From positions 1-64,000 of the forward strand of contig NZ_NOIQ01000002.1 of assembly GCF_004136575.1 (NCBI RefSeq): a stretch of DNA of 64,000 nt, read 5' to 3'. Under the pieces are notes generated by a model. That model worked only from the letters and a program-made list of their open reading frames with translations. It did no database searches and was not told where the DNA came from. Origin of the DNA: Rothia koreensis. Lineage in GTDB: Bacteria > Actinomycetota > Actinomycetes > Actinomycetales > Micrococcaceae. A program made the translations under genes and the position numbers. Positions 24,960 through 34,009 of the stretch are shown one piece after another (position 1 is the stretch's first letter; each line of letters opens with the position of its first letter).

Positions 24960-26462
24960 TCAGTGAGCCCGGTTCACGGGGAGAAAGATGGGCATGGTCG
25001 AGGTGTCCAGGTTCTCGTCGCGGTTCTGGTCGCGGACCAGCGCTTCGGCCTCATCGGCAGTTTCGACCACGGGCACGGATCCCACGAGCGGTCGGCGGGC
25101 CGACTCCTTCATGAAGAACAGGGCCACCAGCGCGAGCAGCGCGAAGAACATTGCGTAGAAGGCCGGGGAATAGGGGCTTCCCGTCAGCTGCATCAACCCT
25201 TGGCTGAAGAAGGGGGCCGTCCCTCCGAAGGCCGAGAGTGCAACGTTGTGGGTGAGGCCCATTCCGCCGTAGCGGGATGCCGTGGGGAACAGCGCGGGCA
25301 GCACGGATGCGGTGAGCGACAGATATCCGGTCACCGGAATTGCTATCAGGAACATGGCTACGTACACCGACCACTCCGTGCCTCGGTGCACGATGGCGAA
25401 GGCCGGTATCAGCAGGATCAAGGTCGAAGCGATGGCGATGAGATAGACGGGCTTCCTGCCCACGATGTCCGAGAAGCGGGCGACGAATGGGATGCCCGCA
25501 GCCACCAGGACAAGGATCGGGACCGTGGCCACGGCCGCGCCCACCGAGGTGACGCCCACCTCCGTCTCGAGGTATGTGGGCATGTAGCTGGTCAGGATGT
25601 AGGACAGAGAGCTGTCCGCCGCGGTCAGGGCGCAGCCGATCAGGACCGCAGGCCAAAAGTTCTTGATGATGCCGAGCAAGCCGTACCGACGGAAGATCGA
25701 TCCGGGCGGAATGGTCACGGACTTGTTGTATTCGTCTTCGAAGGCTGGAGTCTCGGGGGTCCGCGTGCGGAACCAAATGACCACGGCACCGAGAGGGATG
25801 GCGACGAGGAACGGGATGCGCCAGCCGCCGTCGAGCATCGCGTCCTCGCCCCAGATGCGGGTTGTCACCGTGGACGTGATGGCGACGACGCCGGCACCGG
25901 CCGCGAATCCCAACATGGACTGGCTGTTGAGCCACGACGTCGCGATGCCGCGCTTCTTGTCCGCCGAAAACTCCGAGACGTACGTTGCCACACCCGAGAA
26001 TTCGCCGCCCGTGGAGAAGCCCTGGATCATCTTCAGCAGGTACAGGGGAATCAGCGCCCCCAATCCGATGGTGTGAGAGGTGGGGAGGAGGCCGATCAGG
26101 GCCGTGGAACAGGCCATGAGAGTGATGGTCAGGTAGAGGATCTTCTGTCGGCCGATCTTGTCTCCCAACGGACCGAGGACCATGCCGCCCAAGGGGCGCA
26201 TGATGAAGGAAACGGCGAACCCGGCCAGTGTCACCAGGAGGCCGATGCTCTCATCCATCCCATGGGTGAAGACGGTCGTGATGGTGACCGCGAGGTACCC
26301 GTAGATTCCGAAGTCGTACCACTCCATGAAGTTGCCGACGCCGGCGCCGATCTGAGCCTGTTTCATCTTCTTCCGGTCCACGATGACCACGTCGCCAACT
26401 TCGAGGTCACGCCCCACGAGGGGCGGGGCCGATGGTGACTCGGTGTTCTCCTGCTGCGCCAT
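24960..26462 (-). CDS. MFS transporter, metabolite:H+ symporter (MHS) family
   Basis: A 500-residue twelve-helix transporter of the MHS (ProP/ShiA/KgtP-like) group. Diagnostic parts are GNFMEWYDFGIYGYLA in helix 1, RPLGGMVLGPLGDKIGRQK in the helix 2-3 loop, MIQGFSTGGEFSGVATY and RGIATSWLNSQSMLGF. Members import organic acids, betaines and aromatic acids. It is transcribed away from the flavin-dependent monooxygenase across a region holding two copies of an inverted repeat. It is therefore the probable importer for that pathway's substrate. Good RBS (GAAGGAG) before ATG 26462. Confidence 0.9.
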   Translation of the reverse strand: MAQQENTESPSAPPLVGRDLEVGDVVIVDRKKMKQAQIGAGVGNFMEWYDFGIYGYLAVTITTVFTHGMDESIGLLVTLAGFAVSFIMRPLGGMVLGPLGDKIGRQKILYLTITLMACSTALIGLLPTSHTIGLGALIPLYLLKMIQGFSTGGEFSGVATYVSEFSADKKRGIATSWLNSQSMLGFAAGAGVVAITSTVTTRIWGEDAMLDGGWRIPFLVAIPLGAVVIWFRTRTPETPAFEDEYNKSVTIPPGSIFRRYGLLGIIKNFWPAVLIGCALTAADSSLSYILTSYMPTYLETEVGVTSVGAAVATVPILVLVAAGIPFVARFSDIVGRKPVYLIAIASTLILLIPAFAIVHRGTEWSVYVAMFLIAIPVTGYLSLTASVLPALFPTASRYGGMGLTHNVALSAFGGTAPFFSQGLMQLTGSPYSPAFYAMFFALLALVALFFMKESARRPLVGSVPVVETADEAEALVRDQNRDENLDTSTMPIFLPVNRAH

Positions 26463-26545
26463 CTTTTGACTCCTTCGGATGCAGTTGGGGGGGGTGGCGA
26501 TCCGGTCGAGGGTCCCAGGGGTCGCCGAAGCAACAACTTTTAAAT

Positions 26546-26560
26546 GTTCATTAGATGGAC
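26546..26560. promoter_or_regulatory. Operator copy 1 in the divergent promoter region
   Basis: GTTCATTAGATGGAC differs by one base from the perfect inverted repeat GTTCAT-TAG-ATGAAC at 26799-26813. It lies 84 bp before the transporter start, within an AT-richer gap (26463-26828) that holds no gene. A wider inverted repeat CAACAAC/GTTGTTG (26531-26537 and 26561-26567) brackets it. Probably the site controlling the minus-strand unit. Confidence 0.6.
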
Positions 26561-26746
26561 GTTGTTGGTGCTTGATGCATCATCGTAGGGTGCCCTGGGT
26601 CACAGGTCAAGAAGTCCGGTCAACTTTGTGGTCGGTTCGGATATTTTGGGGCCTGATGGGTCAGAACGCTGACAAATCAGGGTGCTTACCATTTTTTGCT
26701 CGCACACTGCCACTGCGGGTCACCAAAATTTCGACCGAGAAAGCTC

Positions 26747-26776
26747 TTGACCCTGTGATTTGGACTACCGTAGGTT
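26747..26776 (+). promoter_or_regulatory. Promoter of the flavin-dependent catabolic operon
   Basis: TTGACC (26747-26752), an 18-bp spacer and TAGGTT (26771-26776) form a good actinobacterial -35/-10 pair. The predicted start near 26783 is about 16 bp before operator copy 2. Confidence 0.6.
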
Positions 26777-26798
26777 GTAGTCATTCAGTAAACGATAC

Positions 26799-26813
26799 GT
26801 TCATTAGATGAAC
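26799..26813. promoter_or_regulatory. Operator copy 2 before the flavin-dependent monooxygenase
   Basis: GTTCATTAGATGAAC is a perfect inverted repeat with 6-bp arms and a 3-bp centre, just after the predicted transcription start and 15 bp before the ATG. This position suits a repressor. The IclR-family gene at 30123, or the small HTH protein at 34471, are local candidates for the binding protein. Confidence 0.65.
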
Positions 26814-26828
26814 ACGAAGGAGTGCGAG

Positions 26829-28283
26829 ATGGACACGCCGATTCGGCTCTTTGCCTTCGATTTCACGGGCCCCGCTCACTTGTCTGCCGGACTCTGGCGG
26901 CATCCGAAGGACCGCGGGGACGAGTACACCTCGGTGCGCTACTGGACCGAGTACGCGACCATGCTCGAGAACGCCGGGTTCGATGGAATCTTCTTCGCGG
27001 ACAACGTCGGTTACCACGATGTCTACAAGGGCTCCGTCAAGGATGCGCTCAAGGACGGCGCACAGCTGCCTGCCAACGATCCGACGTACGTTATCCCCGC
27101 CATGGCCGCCGTGACCTCTCGTCTGGGGTTCGGGGTCACGGCGAGCACGACCTACGAGAATCCGTATTCCCTGGCGCGAAAGTTCACGACCCTCGACCAC
27201 CTGACCGACGGCCGCGTCGGATGGAACGTCGTGACGTCCTACTCGGACAGCGCGGCCAGGAATCACGGAATGGGGGAGCACCACCTCGGTCACGAAGAGC
27301 GTTACGCCAGGGCCGAAGAGTTCATCGATGTGACCCTGAAACTCTGGGAAGGTTCCTGGGAAGACGACGCGGCCCCGGCGGACCGCAGCAACGGCATGTA
27401 CGCGGACCCGGACAAGATTCATCCCGTGGAACACCGGGGAGAGCATTTTTCGGTCCCCGGAATCCATCTTTGCGAGCCTTCCCGGCAACGTACGCCGGTG
27501 ATCTTCCAAGCCGGCGGGTCCAGCAGGGGTACGGAGCTGGCGGCCCAAACGGCCGAGGCAGTGTTCATGAATGCCACCTCGAAGGCCGGGCTCAAGAAGC
27601 AGGTCGACAATCTGCGACACCGTGCCGCCGAGAACGGTCGGGACCCGAAGAACATTGCGGTCCTGCAGATGATCACCGTGATCAGCGCGGCCACAGACGA
27701 AGAAGCCGAGCGCAAAGCACAGGAATACCTCTCCTACGTCTCCTACGACGGTGCCATGGCTCGGTACAGCGGCTGGTCCGGTCTGGACATGGATACGTTC
27801 GACCCGGACGTTCCCCTCGCCAACGTCAACACGAACGCGGGCCAGACCATGGTGGACCTCTTCTCGAAGATGGACCCCACCAAGGAATGGACGCCGCGAG
27901 ACATCGCCGAGTACATCGGGTTGGGCGGGACCTCGCCGGTCATTGTCGGAGGTCCGGCCACCGTGGCGGACGAGCTCCAGTCATGGATCGACGAGACAGG
28001 GATCGATGGGTTCAATCTGGCCCATGCCGTGGCGTACCAGGATGTCAGCGATTTCGCCGAACACGTGGTGCCCGAACTCGTCGACCGCGGTCTCATGCGG
28101 ACGCCGGGTGAGGATACCTCGCTCAGGGCGGCGCTGTTCGGCGGGACCTCGGATCATCTGAGAAGCGATCACCCCGGGGCCAAGTACCGCCGTACCACTG
28201 TTTCACCACAAGGGGCGGACACGCACCCGAACCAACTGGCCACGGCCCCCGCGCCCCAAGCCCTGTCCACTGCGGGATCCTGA
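26829..28283 (+). CDS. LLM-class flavin-dependent monooxygenase (NtaA/SnaA/DszA family)
   Basis: A 484-residue member of the bacterial luciferase-like NtaA/SnaA/DszA group. These enzymes use reduced FMN from a partner reductase to oxygenate or cleave C-N, C-S or ring bonds. Typical segments are YWTEYATMLENAGFDGIFFADN, LARKFTTLDHLTDGRVGWNVVTSY, RYARAEEFIDVTLKLWEGSW, VIFQAGGSSRGTELAAQTAEAVF (each only partly quoted) and GTSPVIVGGPATVADEL. The start ATG 26829 follows GAAGGAG with 6-bp spacing; the frame also opens at 26808 inside the operator. The flavin reductase gene comes next. Its substrate cannot be told; homologues act on nitrilotriacetate, dibenzothiophene sulfone, pristinamycin and pyridine. 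Confidence 0.9.
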   Translation: MDTPIRLFAFDFTGPAHLSAGLWRHPKDRGDEYTSVRYWTEYATMLENAGFDGIFFADNVGYHDVYKGSVKDALKDGAQLPANDPTYVIPAMAAVTSRLGFGVTASTTYENPYSLARKFTTLDHLTDGRVGWNVVTSYSDSAARNHGMGEHHLGHEERYARAEEFIDVTLKLWEGSWEDDAAPADRSNGMYADPDKIHPVEHRGEHFSVPGIHLCEPSRQRTPVIFQAGGSSRGTELAAQTAEAVFMNATSKAGLKKQVDNLRHRAAENGRDPKNIAVLQMITVISAATDEEAERKAQEYLSYVSYDGAMARYSGWSGLDMDTFDPDVPLANVNTNAGQTMVDLFSKMDPTKEWTPRDIAEYIGLGGTSPVIVGGPATVADELQSWIDETGIDGFNLAHAVAYQDVSDFAEHVVPELVDRGLMRTPGEDTSLRAALFGGTSDHLRSDHPGAKYRRTTVSPQGADTHPNQLATAPAPQALSTAGS

Positions 28284-28320
28284 TCGATCCGCACAGAACA
28301 CACGAAGGAGGAAAATCATC

Positions 28321-28872
28321 ATGACCGCTGCACCCTCAGCCGCCCCCGCGACGGAGAACGTCATTACCAAGGAGGACTACCGAACGGTTTTCGGGCAACT
28401 TCCCACGGGAGTCACCGCGATCACCGGGCGCACCGATGAGGGATACCCCATGGGGCTCGTCGTCGGTACGTTTGCCTCCCTCTCGCTCGACCCGCCGTTG
28501 GTCACATTCTGCGTCGACAAGTCGTCGAGCACCTGGCCCAGCATTCGGCACATGGAGCGCTTCACCGCGAACATCCTGACCAAGGACCAGTTGCCGATCT
28601 GCCGGGCCCTGTCCCGCAAGGGCACTGACAAGTTCAAGGACGTCGCCTACTCGGAGAGCCCACTCGGCACGCCACGTCTCGAGGACTCCTTGGCGTGGAT
28701 CGACTGCCAGGTTCTGTCCGAGGTCGTGGCGGGCGACCACTACGTCATCGTCGGCTCCGTGGAGGTCATGGAGGCCGGCGTCGGCGACGCGTTGCTCTTC
28801 AAGGGTGGCAAGTTCGGACGCTACGAGGGGATCGACATCGATTCCGCTCACACGGGAGGGGTAGCACGATGA
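28321..28872 (+). CDS. Flavin reductase (FMN) domain protein
   Basis: A 183-residue flavin reductase of the HpaC/NtaB/DszD type. FGQLPTGVTAITGRTDEG, FASLSLDPPLVTFCVDKSSSTWP and FTANILTKDQLPICRALS are the FMN-binding core (each only partly quoted). It supplies reduced FMN to the monooxygenase immediately upstream (37-bp gap). RBS GAAGGAGG. Its stop overlaps the next start as ATGA. Confidence 0.93.
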   Translation: MTAAPSAAPATENVITKEDYRTVFGQLPTGVTAITGRTDEGYPMGLVVGTFASLSLDPPLVTFCVDKSSSTWPSIRHMERFTANILTKDQLPICRALSRKGTDKFKDVAYSESPLGTPRLEDSLAWIDCQVLSEVVAGDHYVIVGSVEVMEAGVGDALLFKGGKFGRYEGIDIDSAHTGGVAR

Positions 28873-29297
28873 CCGACATGTTGAACAAGGTCACCGACGC
28901 ATGGACGCGTGCCTGGGGCGATGGCGACACCCGGGCTTTCGAGGACCTCGCGGCCCCCGAGTACCGGCGTCATTCGAAGACTGGCGAAGAGGGCATCGAG
29001 GAGGTCACCCAGCAGATACGACAGTCCTCCGCGGCCTTCAGCGAATTCACCGTCGAGGTGGTCAACGCGATCGAGGACGACGGCGTCATCGCGATCCTTT
29101 GGCGCAGCACCGGCAAACACACGGGTGAATTCATGGGCGTGCCGCCCACCGGGCGCACCGTGACCGTGATGGGTTCATCGTTCATCAAGCACCGGGACGG
29201 GAAGCTCATCGATGAATCCTCCGTGTGGGATCCGCGGGAGCTGCTCTCCTCGATGCGTATCTGGCACCTCGGTGACTTCCTGCGGCAAACCACATAG
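28869..29297 (+). CDS. SnoaL-like ester cyclase/NTF2-fold protein
   Basis: A 142-residue SnoaL-like protein of the alpha+beta barrel NTF2 superfamily. It has an N-terminal helix with AWTRAWGDGDTRAFEDLAAPEY, then RHSKTGEEG, VEVVNAIEDDGVIAILWRSTGKHTGEFMGVPPTG and FIKHRDGKLIDESSVWDP (each only partly quoted). Such proteins are small hydrolases, cyclases or isomerases, often with an Asp/His pair. It is coupled to the flavin reductase by ATGA, so it probably acts on the monooxygenase product. Confidence 0.85.
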   Translation: MTDMLNKVTDAWTRAWGDGDTRAFEDLAAPEYRRHSKTGEEGIEEVTQQIRQSSAAFSEFTVEVVNAIEDDGVIAILWRSTGKHTGEFMGVPPTGRTVTVMGSSFIKHRDGKLIDESSVWDPRELLSSMRIWHLGDFLRQTT

Positions 29298-29305
29298 GAG
29301 ACTTC

Positions 29306-30082
29306 ATGGATATCGAGACAATCGCCCGCTCCATCGTCGACGCGACCGACCGTCGCGAACCGCTCGACCGAATTTTCCCGGATGAGACGGGTTTGACGCC
29401 CGACCGCGCATTCCGTGTCCAACAGGAAGTGGTCCGGCTCAAGGTCGAACGCGGGGACGCGGTGGCGGGGTTCAAGCTGGGGAACATCGCCAAAGCGATG
29501 CAGAACCGGTTCGGGATCGACCAACCCGATTTCGGGTACATCATGGCTCATCAGTTCCATCCGGAGAACGTGACCCTTCCGTCCGAGGACTATATTCAGC
29601 CTTTCGTCGAGCTGGAACCGGCGTTCGTCCTGAAACGTCCCTTGGGCGGAAAACACACCACGTCCGCGGACGTCATCCGCGCGACCGATTGTGTGATTCC
29701 CTCCCTGGAGATCATCGACTCCCGGGTCAGGGGCTGGGACATCGGCATCTTCGACACGTTGGCCGACTCCGGCTCCACAGGGGCGATCGTTCTCGGCTCG
29801 CAACCGAGGTCCCTGAGCGACGTCAATCTTGCGGACATGCCGGGGCGGATCGACATCGACGGGCGCACGGTCATGACCGGCAATACGTCCGAAATCTATG
29901 GAAGTCCCATCTCGGCGATCGCGTGGCTCTGCCGGCGGCTGTCGGAATACGGGATCACGTTCTCGGAGGGCGACGTCGTTCTTCCCGGCAGCTGCCTGGA
30001 AGCGATCGAGATGCAACCCGGAACAGACCTGGAAGGCGTGTTCGAAGGATGGGGTGGTGTCCGCGTGAGATACGGAAGCTAG
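29306..30082 (+). CDS. 2-keto-4-pentenoate hydratase-like protein (FAH superfamily)
   Basis: A 258-residue MhpD/DmpE-type protein. These enzymes hydrate 2-hydroxypenta-2,4-dienoate or decarboxylate 4-oxalocrotonate in meta-cleavage pathways, using a divalent metal. FVELEPAFVLKRPL carries the metal-binding Glu pair, and VIPSLEIIDSRV plus TGAIVLGSQPRSL are typical. It starts 8 bp after the SnoaL-like gene. It suggests that the pathway yields a 2-hydroxydienoate-like intermediate, although no extradiol dioxygenase is present. Confidence 0.88.
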   Translation: MDIETIARSIVDATDRREPLDRIFPDETGLTPDRAFRVQQEVVRLKVERGDAVAGFKLGNIAKAMQNRFGIDQPDFGYIMAHQFHPENVTLPSEDYIQPFVELEPAFVLKRPLGGKHTTSADVIRATDCVIPSLEIIDSRVRGWDIGIFDTLADSGSTGAIVLGSQPRSLSDVNLADMPGRIDIDGRTVMTGNTSEIYGSPISAIAWLCRRLSEYGITFSEGDVVLPGSCLEAIEMQPGTDLEGVFEGWGGVRVRYGS

Positions 30083-30122
30083 GCCATAGGCTGGTGGTAA
30101 TCGATAGGAAGGCCACCACAGA

Positions 30123-30965
30123 ATGACCGACAAAGACCTCGAAGCAACCTCAGGCACGACGGGCGGCAACCGGTCCGTGGCCCGGGCGGTCCAGATCATC
30201 AGGGCCGTAGCCGGCAGCCCGGACCCCGTGACGGTCAGCGAAGTCGCGAGAATCGTCGACTTGCCCAGGCCCACGGTCTTCCGCATCCTCCTCACCCTGG
30301 AGGAAGAAGGGTTCGTCGATCGCTCGAGCAACCATTACAAGCTCGGATGGGACCTTGCTCGTATCGCTCGCAGTGTGGACCCGACGGTAGGCATCGCGGC
30401 CCGGGTCGAACCGATCGTCCAAGGCATCGCGGAGGACCTCGAGGACACCGTGACCCTGAGTGTGATGCAGGGGCCCGGCGACCTCGACCTGGTCATGCAG
30501 AAGTCGCCCAGAACGATGGCCGTGCGGCTCAACGACATGAGCGGCATGAAATGGCCGTTGCACGCGTCGGCCACCGGGAAATTGGTGCTGGCGGATCTTA
30601 AGGAGCAAGAGCTCAGGTCCATGGCGGCTTCGGGGCTCAAGAAGATCGCATCCAAGACCATCACGGACTACGACGACCTGGTCAAGGAACTCGAATCCGT
30701 GCGGGGCAACGGGTGGGCAGAGATCGAGGACGAACTCGAGGACGGGGTCTACTCGCTGGCCGTTCCGATCCAGGACAGCCACGGAGTGATGGTTGCGGCC
30801 CTCGCCCTCGTGGCCCAGAGCTACAAATTCGACTCCGTGAGCTTCCGCAACGAGAAATTGCGGATCCTGCTCAACGGGGCCCACGACATCAAGAAACTGC
30901 TGTATTCCGCGACGTCGAACGAAGACAACGAATCTTCCGAGGGCTCGATCCAAGTGAGCCAATGA
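30123..30965 (+). CDS. IclR family transcriptional regulator
   Basis: A 280-residue regulator. An N-terminal winged HTH (about 18-80) with VARAVQIIRAVAGSP, TVSEVARIVDLPRPTVFRILLTLEEEG (partly quoted) is followed by the IclR effector domain with LHASATGKLVLADL and SLAVPIQDSHGVMVAALALV. It lies 40 bp after the hydratase and 56 bp before the aldehyde dehydrogenase, in the middle of the catabolic operon. It is the best candidate to bind the paired GTTCATTAGATGAAC sites. Confidence 0.92.
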   Translation: MTDKDLEATSGTTGGNRSVARAVQIIRAVAGSPDPVTVSEVARIVDLPRPTVFRILLTLEEEGFVDRSSNHYKLGWDLARIARSVDPTVGIAARVEPIVQGIAEDLEDTVTLSVMQGPGDLDLVMQKSPRTMAVRLNDMSGMKWPLHASATGKLVLADLKEQELRSMAASGLKKIASKTITDYDDLVKELESVRGNGWAEIEDELEDGVYSLAVPIQDSHGVMVAALALVAQSYKFDSVSFRNEKLRILLNGAHDIKKLLYSATSNEDNESSEGSIQVSQ

Positions 30966-31021
30966 TCGGATCCTGATTCTTCCTCTCTCGACGCCGCGGG
31001 ACCGGCGAAGGAGGAAGACTC

Positions 31022-32626
31022 ATGACCACGACCACCATCCAGGGTTCGCTCATCGGCACGCGCTCGGTGACCGGAGGCGCAGGAACCGTCCGCGGCGTGG
31101 ATCCCCGGACCAATCAGGCCTTCGGGGACGAATTCTCGCTTCTGGACTCGGACCAGGTCGACGAAGCGACGAGGCTGGCCGACGAGGCCTTCGCGACCTA
31201 CCGGTCCACGGACCCCGAGACGCGAGCCGTCTTCCTGGAATCGATCGCCGAGAACCTGGAATCCGTGGGCACACAGGTTGTCGAAACCGCCCAGCGGGAA
31301 ACCGGGCTCCCCGAGGGACGACTGTCCGGGGAACTGGTCCGTACGGCCAATCAGCTTCGCCTGTTCGCAACCGTGGCCCGGGCGGGCGACTACCTGGGAG
31401 CGCGAATCGAACCGGCCCTTCCGGACAGGAAACCGCTGCCCCGTCCGGATCTCCGTCAGGTCAAGATTCCTCTCGGCCCAGTTGCAGTCTTCGGAGCCTC
31501 GAACTTTCCCCTGGCGTTCTCGGTCGCCGGAGGCGACACGGCGTCCGCCCTCGCGGCGGGTTGCCCCGTCGTGTTCAAGGCTCACAACGCCCATCCCGCG
31601 ACCAGCCGCATCGTCGGGCAGGCTATCGCGGACGCGGTGATCTCGGCGGGACTCCCGGTGGGAACGTTCTCTTTGGTCTACGGGGCAGGGAAATCCGTGG
31701 GCCAGCAGCTGGCGGCGGACCCGCGCATCAAGGCCATCGGCTTCACGGGGTCGCGATCCGGCGGCGTCTCCCTCATGGAGACGGCCGCGGCACGCACGGT
31801 ACCGATTCCGGTGTACGCGGAGATGAGCTCGATCAACCCGGTGTATGTCCTGCCGTCCGCGATCCGAGACAACGCAGGCGCGCTCGCGGAGGGTTTCGTC
31901 GGGTCCCTCAACGGATCGGCGGGTCAGCTCTGTACGGCTCCGGGCCTCCTCTGGGTTCCGGAGGGCGCTGAAGGAGACGCCTTCGTCGACCTCGTTGTCG
32001 AGGAGCTCTCCCGTGTGAGTGGGCTTCCCATGCTGACCGAAGGCATCTGCCGGTCCCGCGTCGAGGGGGAAAAGCGAATCGCCGACGTGGAAGGGGTCGA
32101 ACTGATCGCCCGGGGGCACGAGGGAGACACCGAAAACGCTCCGGCCCCGACCGTCTACCGGACCACGGCCGAGAACTTCCGGGCCCGACCCGAACTCTCC
32201 GACGAAGTTTTCGGGGCCTTCTGCCTGGTCATCACATACTCCTCCGAGGCCGACCTGCTCCAGGCCGTCGACTCGACGGAAGGTCAGCTCACCTCGACGC
32301 TCCACCTGGATCCCGAGGATGCCCAGGACATTCGTTTTGCCCAGGATCTCGTCCCGGCGGTTCAGCTCACGGCCGGTCGGGTGCTGTTCAACGCGTGGCC
32401 GACCGGCGTGGACGTCGGAGACGCCATGGTCCACGGCGGGCCCTTCCCCGCGACCTCGGACGGCCGGTCGACGTCGGTCGGAACCCTCGCCATCGACCGT
32501 TTCCTTCGCCCGGTGGTCTTCCAGTCCACGCCCGAGGCACTCCTGCCCCAGAGCCTGCTGGATTCGAACCCCTGGAACCTGGTCCGCCGCGTCGACGGCG
32601 AGTTTGTCCTGCCCGAGAACCAATAG
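31022..32626 (+). CDS. Aldehyde dehydrogenase, 2-oxoglutarate semialdehyde dehydrogenase-like
   Basis: A 534-residue NAD(P)-dependent aldehyde dehydrogenase of the 2,5-dioxovalerate (alpha-ketoglutarate semialdehyde) class. The coenzyme site GPVAVFGASNFPLAFSVAGG, the catalytic Glu in AEMSSINP and the nucleophile Cys in GQLCTAPGL are present, as is the C-terminal STSVGTLAIDRFLRPV. It oxidises an aldehyde, perhaps the one released by the amine oxidase encoded 33 bp downstream. RBS GGAGGAAG. Confidence 0.9.
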   Translation: MTTTTIQGSLIGTRSVTGGAGTVRGVDPRTNQAFGDEFSLLDSDQVDEATRLADEAFATYRSTDPETRAVFLESIAENLESVGTQVVETAQRETGLPEGRLSGELVRTANQLRLFATVARAGDYLGARIEPALPDRKPLPRPDLRQVKIPLGPVAVFGASNFPLAFSVAGGDTASALAAGCPVVFKAHNAHPATSRIVGQAIADAVISAGLPVGTFSLVYGAGKSVGQQLAADPRIKAIGFTGSRSGGVSLMETAAARTVPIPVYAEMSSINPVYVLPSAIRDNAGALAEGFVGSLNGSAGQLCTAPGLLWVPEGAEGDAFVDLVVEELSRVSGLPMLTEGICRSRVEGEKRIADVEGVELIARGHEGDTENAPAPTVYRTTAENFRARPELSDEVFGAFCLVITYSSEADLLQAVDSTEGQLTSTLHLDPEDAQDIRFAQDLVPAVQLTAGRVLFNAWPTGVDVGDAMVHGGPFPATSDGRSTSVGTLAIDRFLRPVVFQSTPEALLPQSLLDSNPWNLVRRVDGEFVLPENQ

Positions 32627-32659
32627 CAGCGCCACCGGATAACAGCACAGAAGGAAAAC

Positions 32660-33997
32660 ATGATGCAGACATATGACGCGGTCGTCGTCGGCGCCGGATT
32701 CGCGGGTCTGGTCGCCGCGCGGGAGCTCGGACGCAAAAACAAGAAGGTGCTCGTCCTCGAGGCCAGGGACCGTATCGGTGGACGCACCTGGACGGACCAC
32801 CGCCTGGGCCGGGACCTGGAACTCGGCGGAACCTGGGTCCACTGGACGCAACCCCACGTCTGGTCCGAAATCAGCCGCTATGGTCTCGAAGTCACTCGCG
32901 GTCCCCGTGCCGAACGGACCTACTGGTATTCCGGAGGCCACGTGGAGACCGGAGACCTCGAAGAATTCATGGATCTCATCGATCCGGGAATGACCCGGCT
33001 CCTGGAGGACACGACCGATTGGATTCCGCGCCCGGACACTCCGCTCGCCAACGAGAAGCTCGCCGAAGCCGATGCCGTGACTCTCCAGGAGCGGCTCGAC
33101 GCCCTCAACCTGCCTCCCGAAGAGCAGGACGCGAACGCCGCGGCGTGGGTGGGTCACTTCAACGGCCCGCCGGATCGCAGCAGTTTCGTCAACGGGTTGC
33201 GGTGGACCGCCGCCGCGGCGGGGCACTGGAAACTGATGCACGAGTCCACGGCAATCTTCCGTCTCAAGGAAGGGACGAAGACCCTGGCCGCGCGCATCGC
33301 GGAAGAATCTGGGGCCGAAATACTGCTCGACAGCCCTGTCCGTGCGATCCGTCAGGACGACGACGGCGCAACCGTCGAGTTCGGGGACCGACAGGAGGTC
33401 CGGGCGCGCGACGTCGTCGTGACCCTGCCGCAGAACGTGCTTGACCGCATCGAGTACTCGCCGGAGCTGTCCTCCGCGAAGAAATCGTCCTCCGAGGAGA
33501 AGACCGCCTCGCAGGGGATCAAGGTCTGGATCCGGGTCAAAGGGCCGATCGAACCGTTCTTCGCCTATTCGACACCCCGACACCCGTTGTCGGTGATCCG
33601 TACCGAGTACGTGGGAGAGGACGACGCCGTCCTCGTCGCGTTCGGTGCCGACGCGAGCCGCCTCGACATCGAGGACATCGAGCAGGTCCGCGAGGCCGTG
33701 CGGGCCTGGCGCGATGACCTTGAGGTCCTGGAGGCCACCGGCCACGACTGGATGTCGGACGAATGGGCGGGGGAGACGTGGATGATCAGCCGCCCGCACC
33801 AATTCACGACCTACCACGAACACATGAGCCGGGCCGAAGGCAGAGTCCACTTCGCGAGCGGGGACTTCGCCAATATCTGGGCCGGGTTCATCGACGGTGC
33901 GATCGAGAGCGGATTCCGGGTCGCGCGGGAGATCGACGACGCCGACCAGGACACCGGGCCAGAGGGAACCGGTCCCGCGCCGCAGGGCGAGCAGTAA
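32660..33997 (+). CDS. FAD-dependent amine oxidase (monoamine/nicotine oxidase-like)
   Basis: A 445-residue flavin amine oxidase. The N-terminal FAD fold has VVGAGFAGLVAARELG, LEARDRIGGRTWTD and the family GGTWVHWTQPH segment. The C-terminal FAD-contacting motif is FASGDFANIWAGFIDGAIES. It oxidises an amine to an imine, which hydrolyses to an aldehyde. That fits the neighbouring aldehyde dehydrogenase. Sequences of this type include putrescine and N-heterocycle amine oxidases. ATG 32660 and the adjacent ATG 32663 are both possible starts. Confidence 0.88.
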   Translation: MMQTYDAVVVGAGFAGLVAARELGRKNKKVLVLEARDRIGGRTWTDHRLGRDLELGGTWVHWTQPHVWSEISRYGLEVTRGPRAERTYWYSGGHVETGDLEEFMDLIDPGMTRLLEDTTDWIPRPDTPLANEKLAEADAVTLQERLDALNLPPEEQDANAAAWVGHFNGPPDRSSFVNGLRWTAAAAGHWKLMHESTAIFRLKEGTKTLAARIAEESGAEILLDSPVRAIRQDDDGATVEFGDRQEVRARDVVVTLPQNVLDRIEYSPELSSAKKSSSEEKTASQGIKVWIRVKGPIEPFFAYSTPRHPLSVIRTEYVGEDDAVLVAFGADASRLDIEDIEQVREAVRAWRDDLEVLEATGHDWMSDEWAGETWMISRPHQFTTYHEHMSRAEGRVHFASGDFANIWAGFIDGAIESGFRVAREIDDADQDTGPEGTGPAPQGEQ

Positions 33998-34009
33998 GGA
34001 GATGGCGAC

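Noticed and set aside
26829-28872. Dibenzothiophene or sulfonate desulfurisation operon
   Set aside because: The monooxygenase belongs to the DszA/NtaA family, but DszB and DszC or sulfonate uptake genes are absent and the other genes point to amine or dienoate chemistry.
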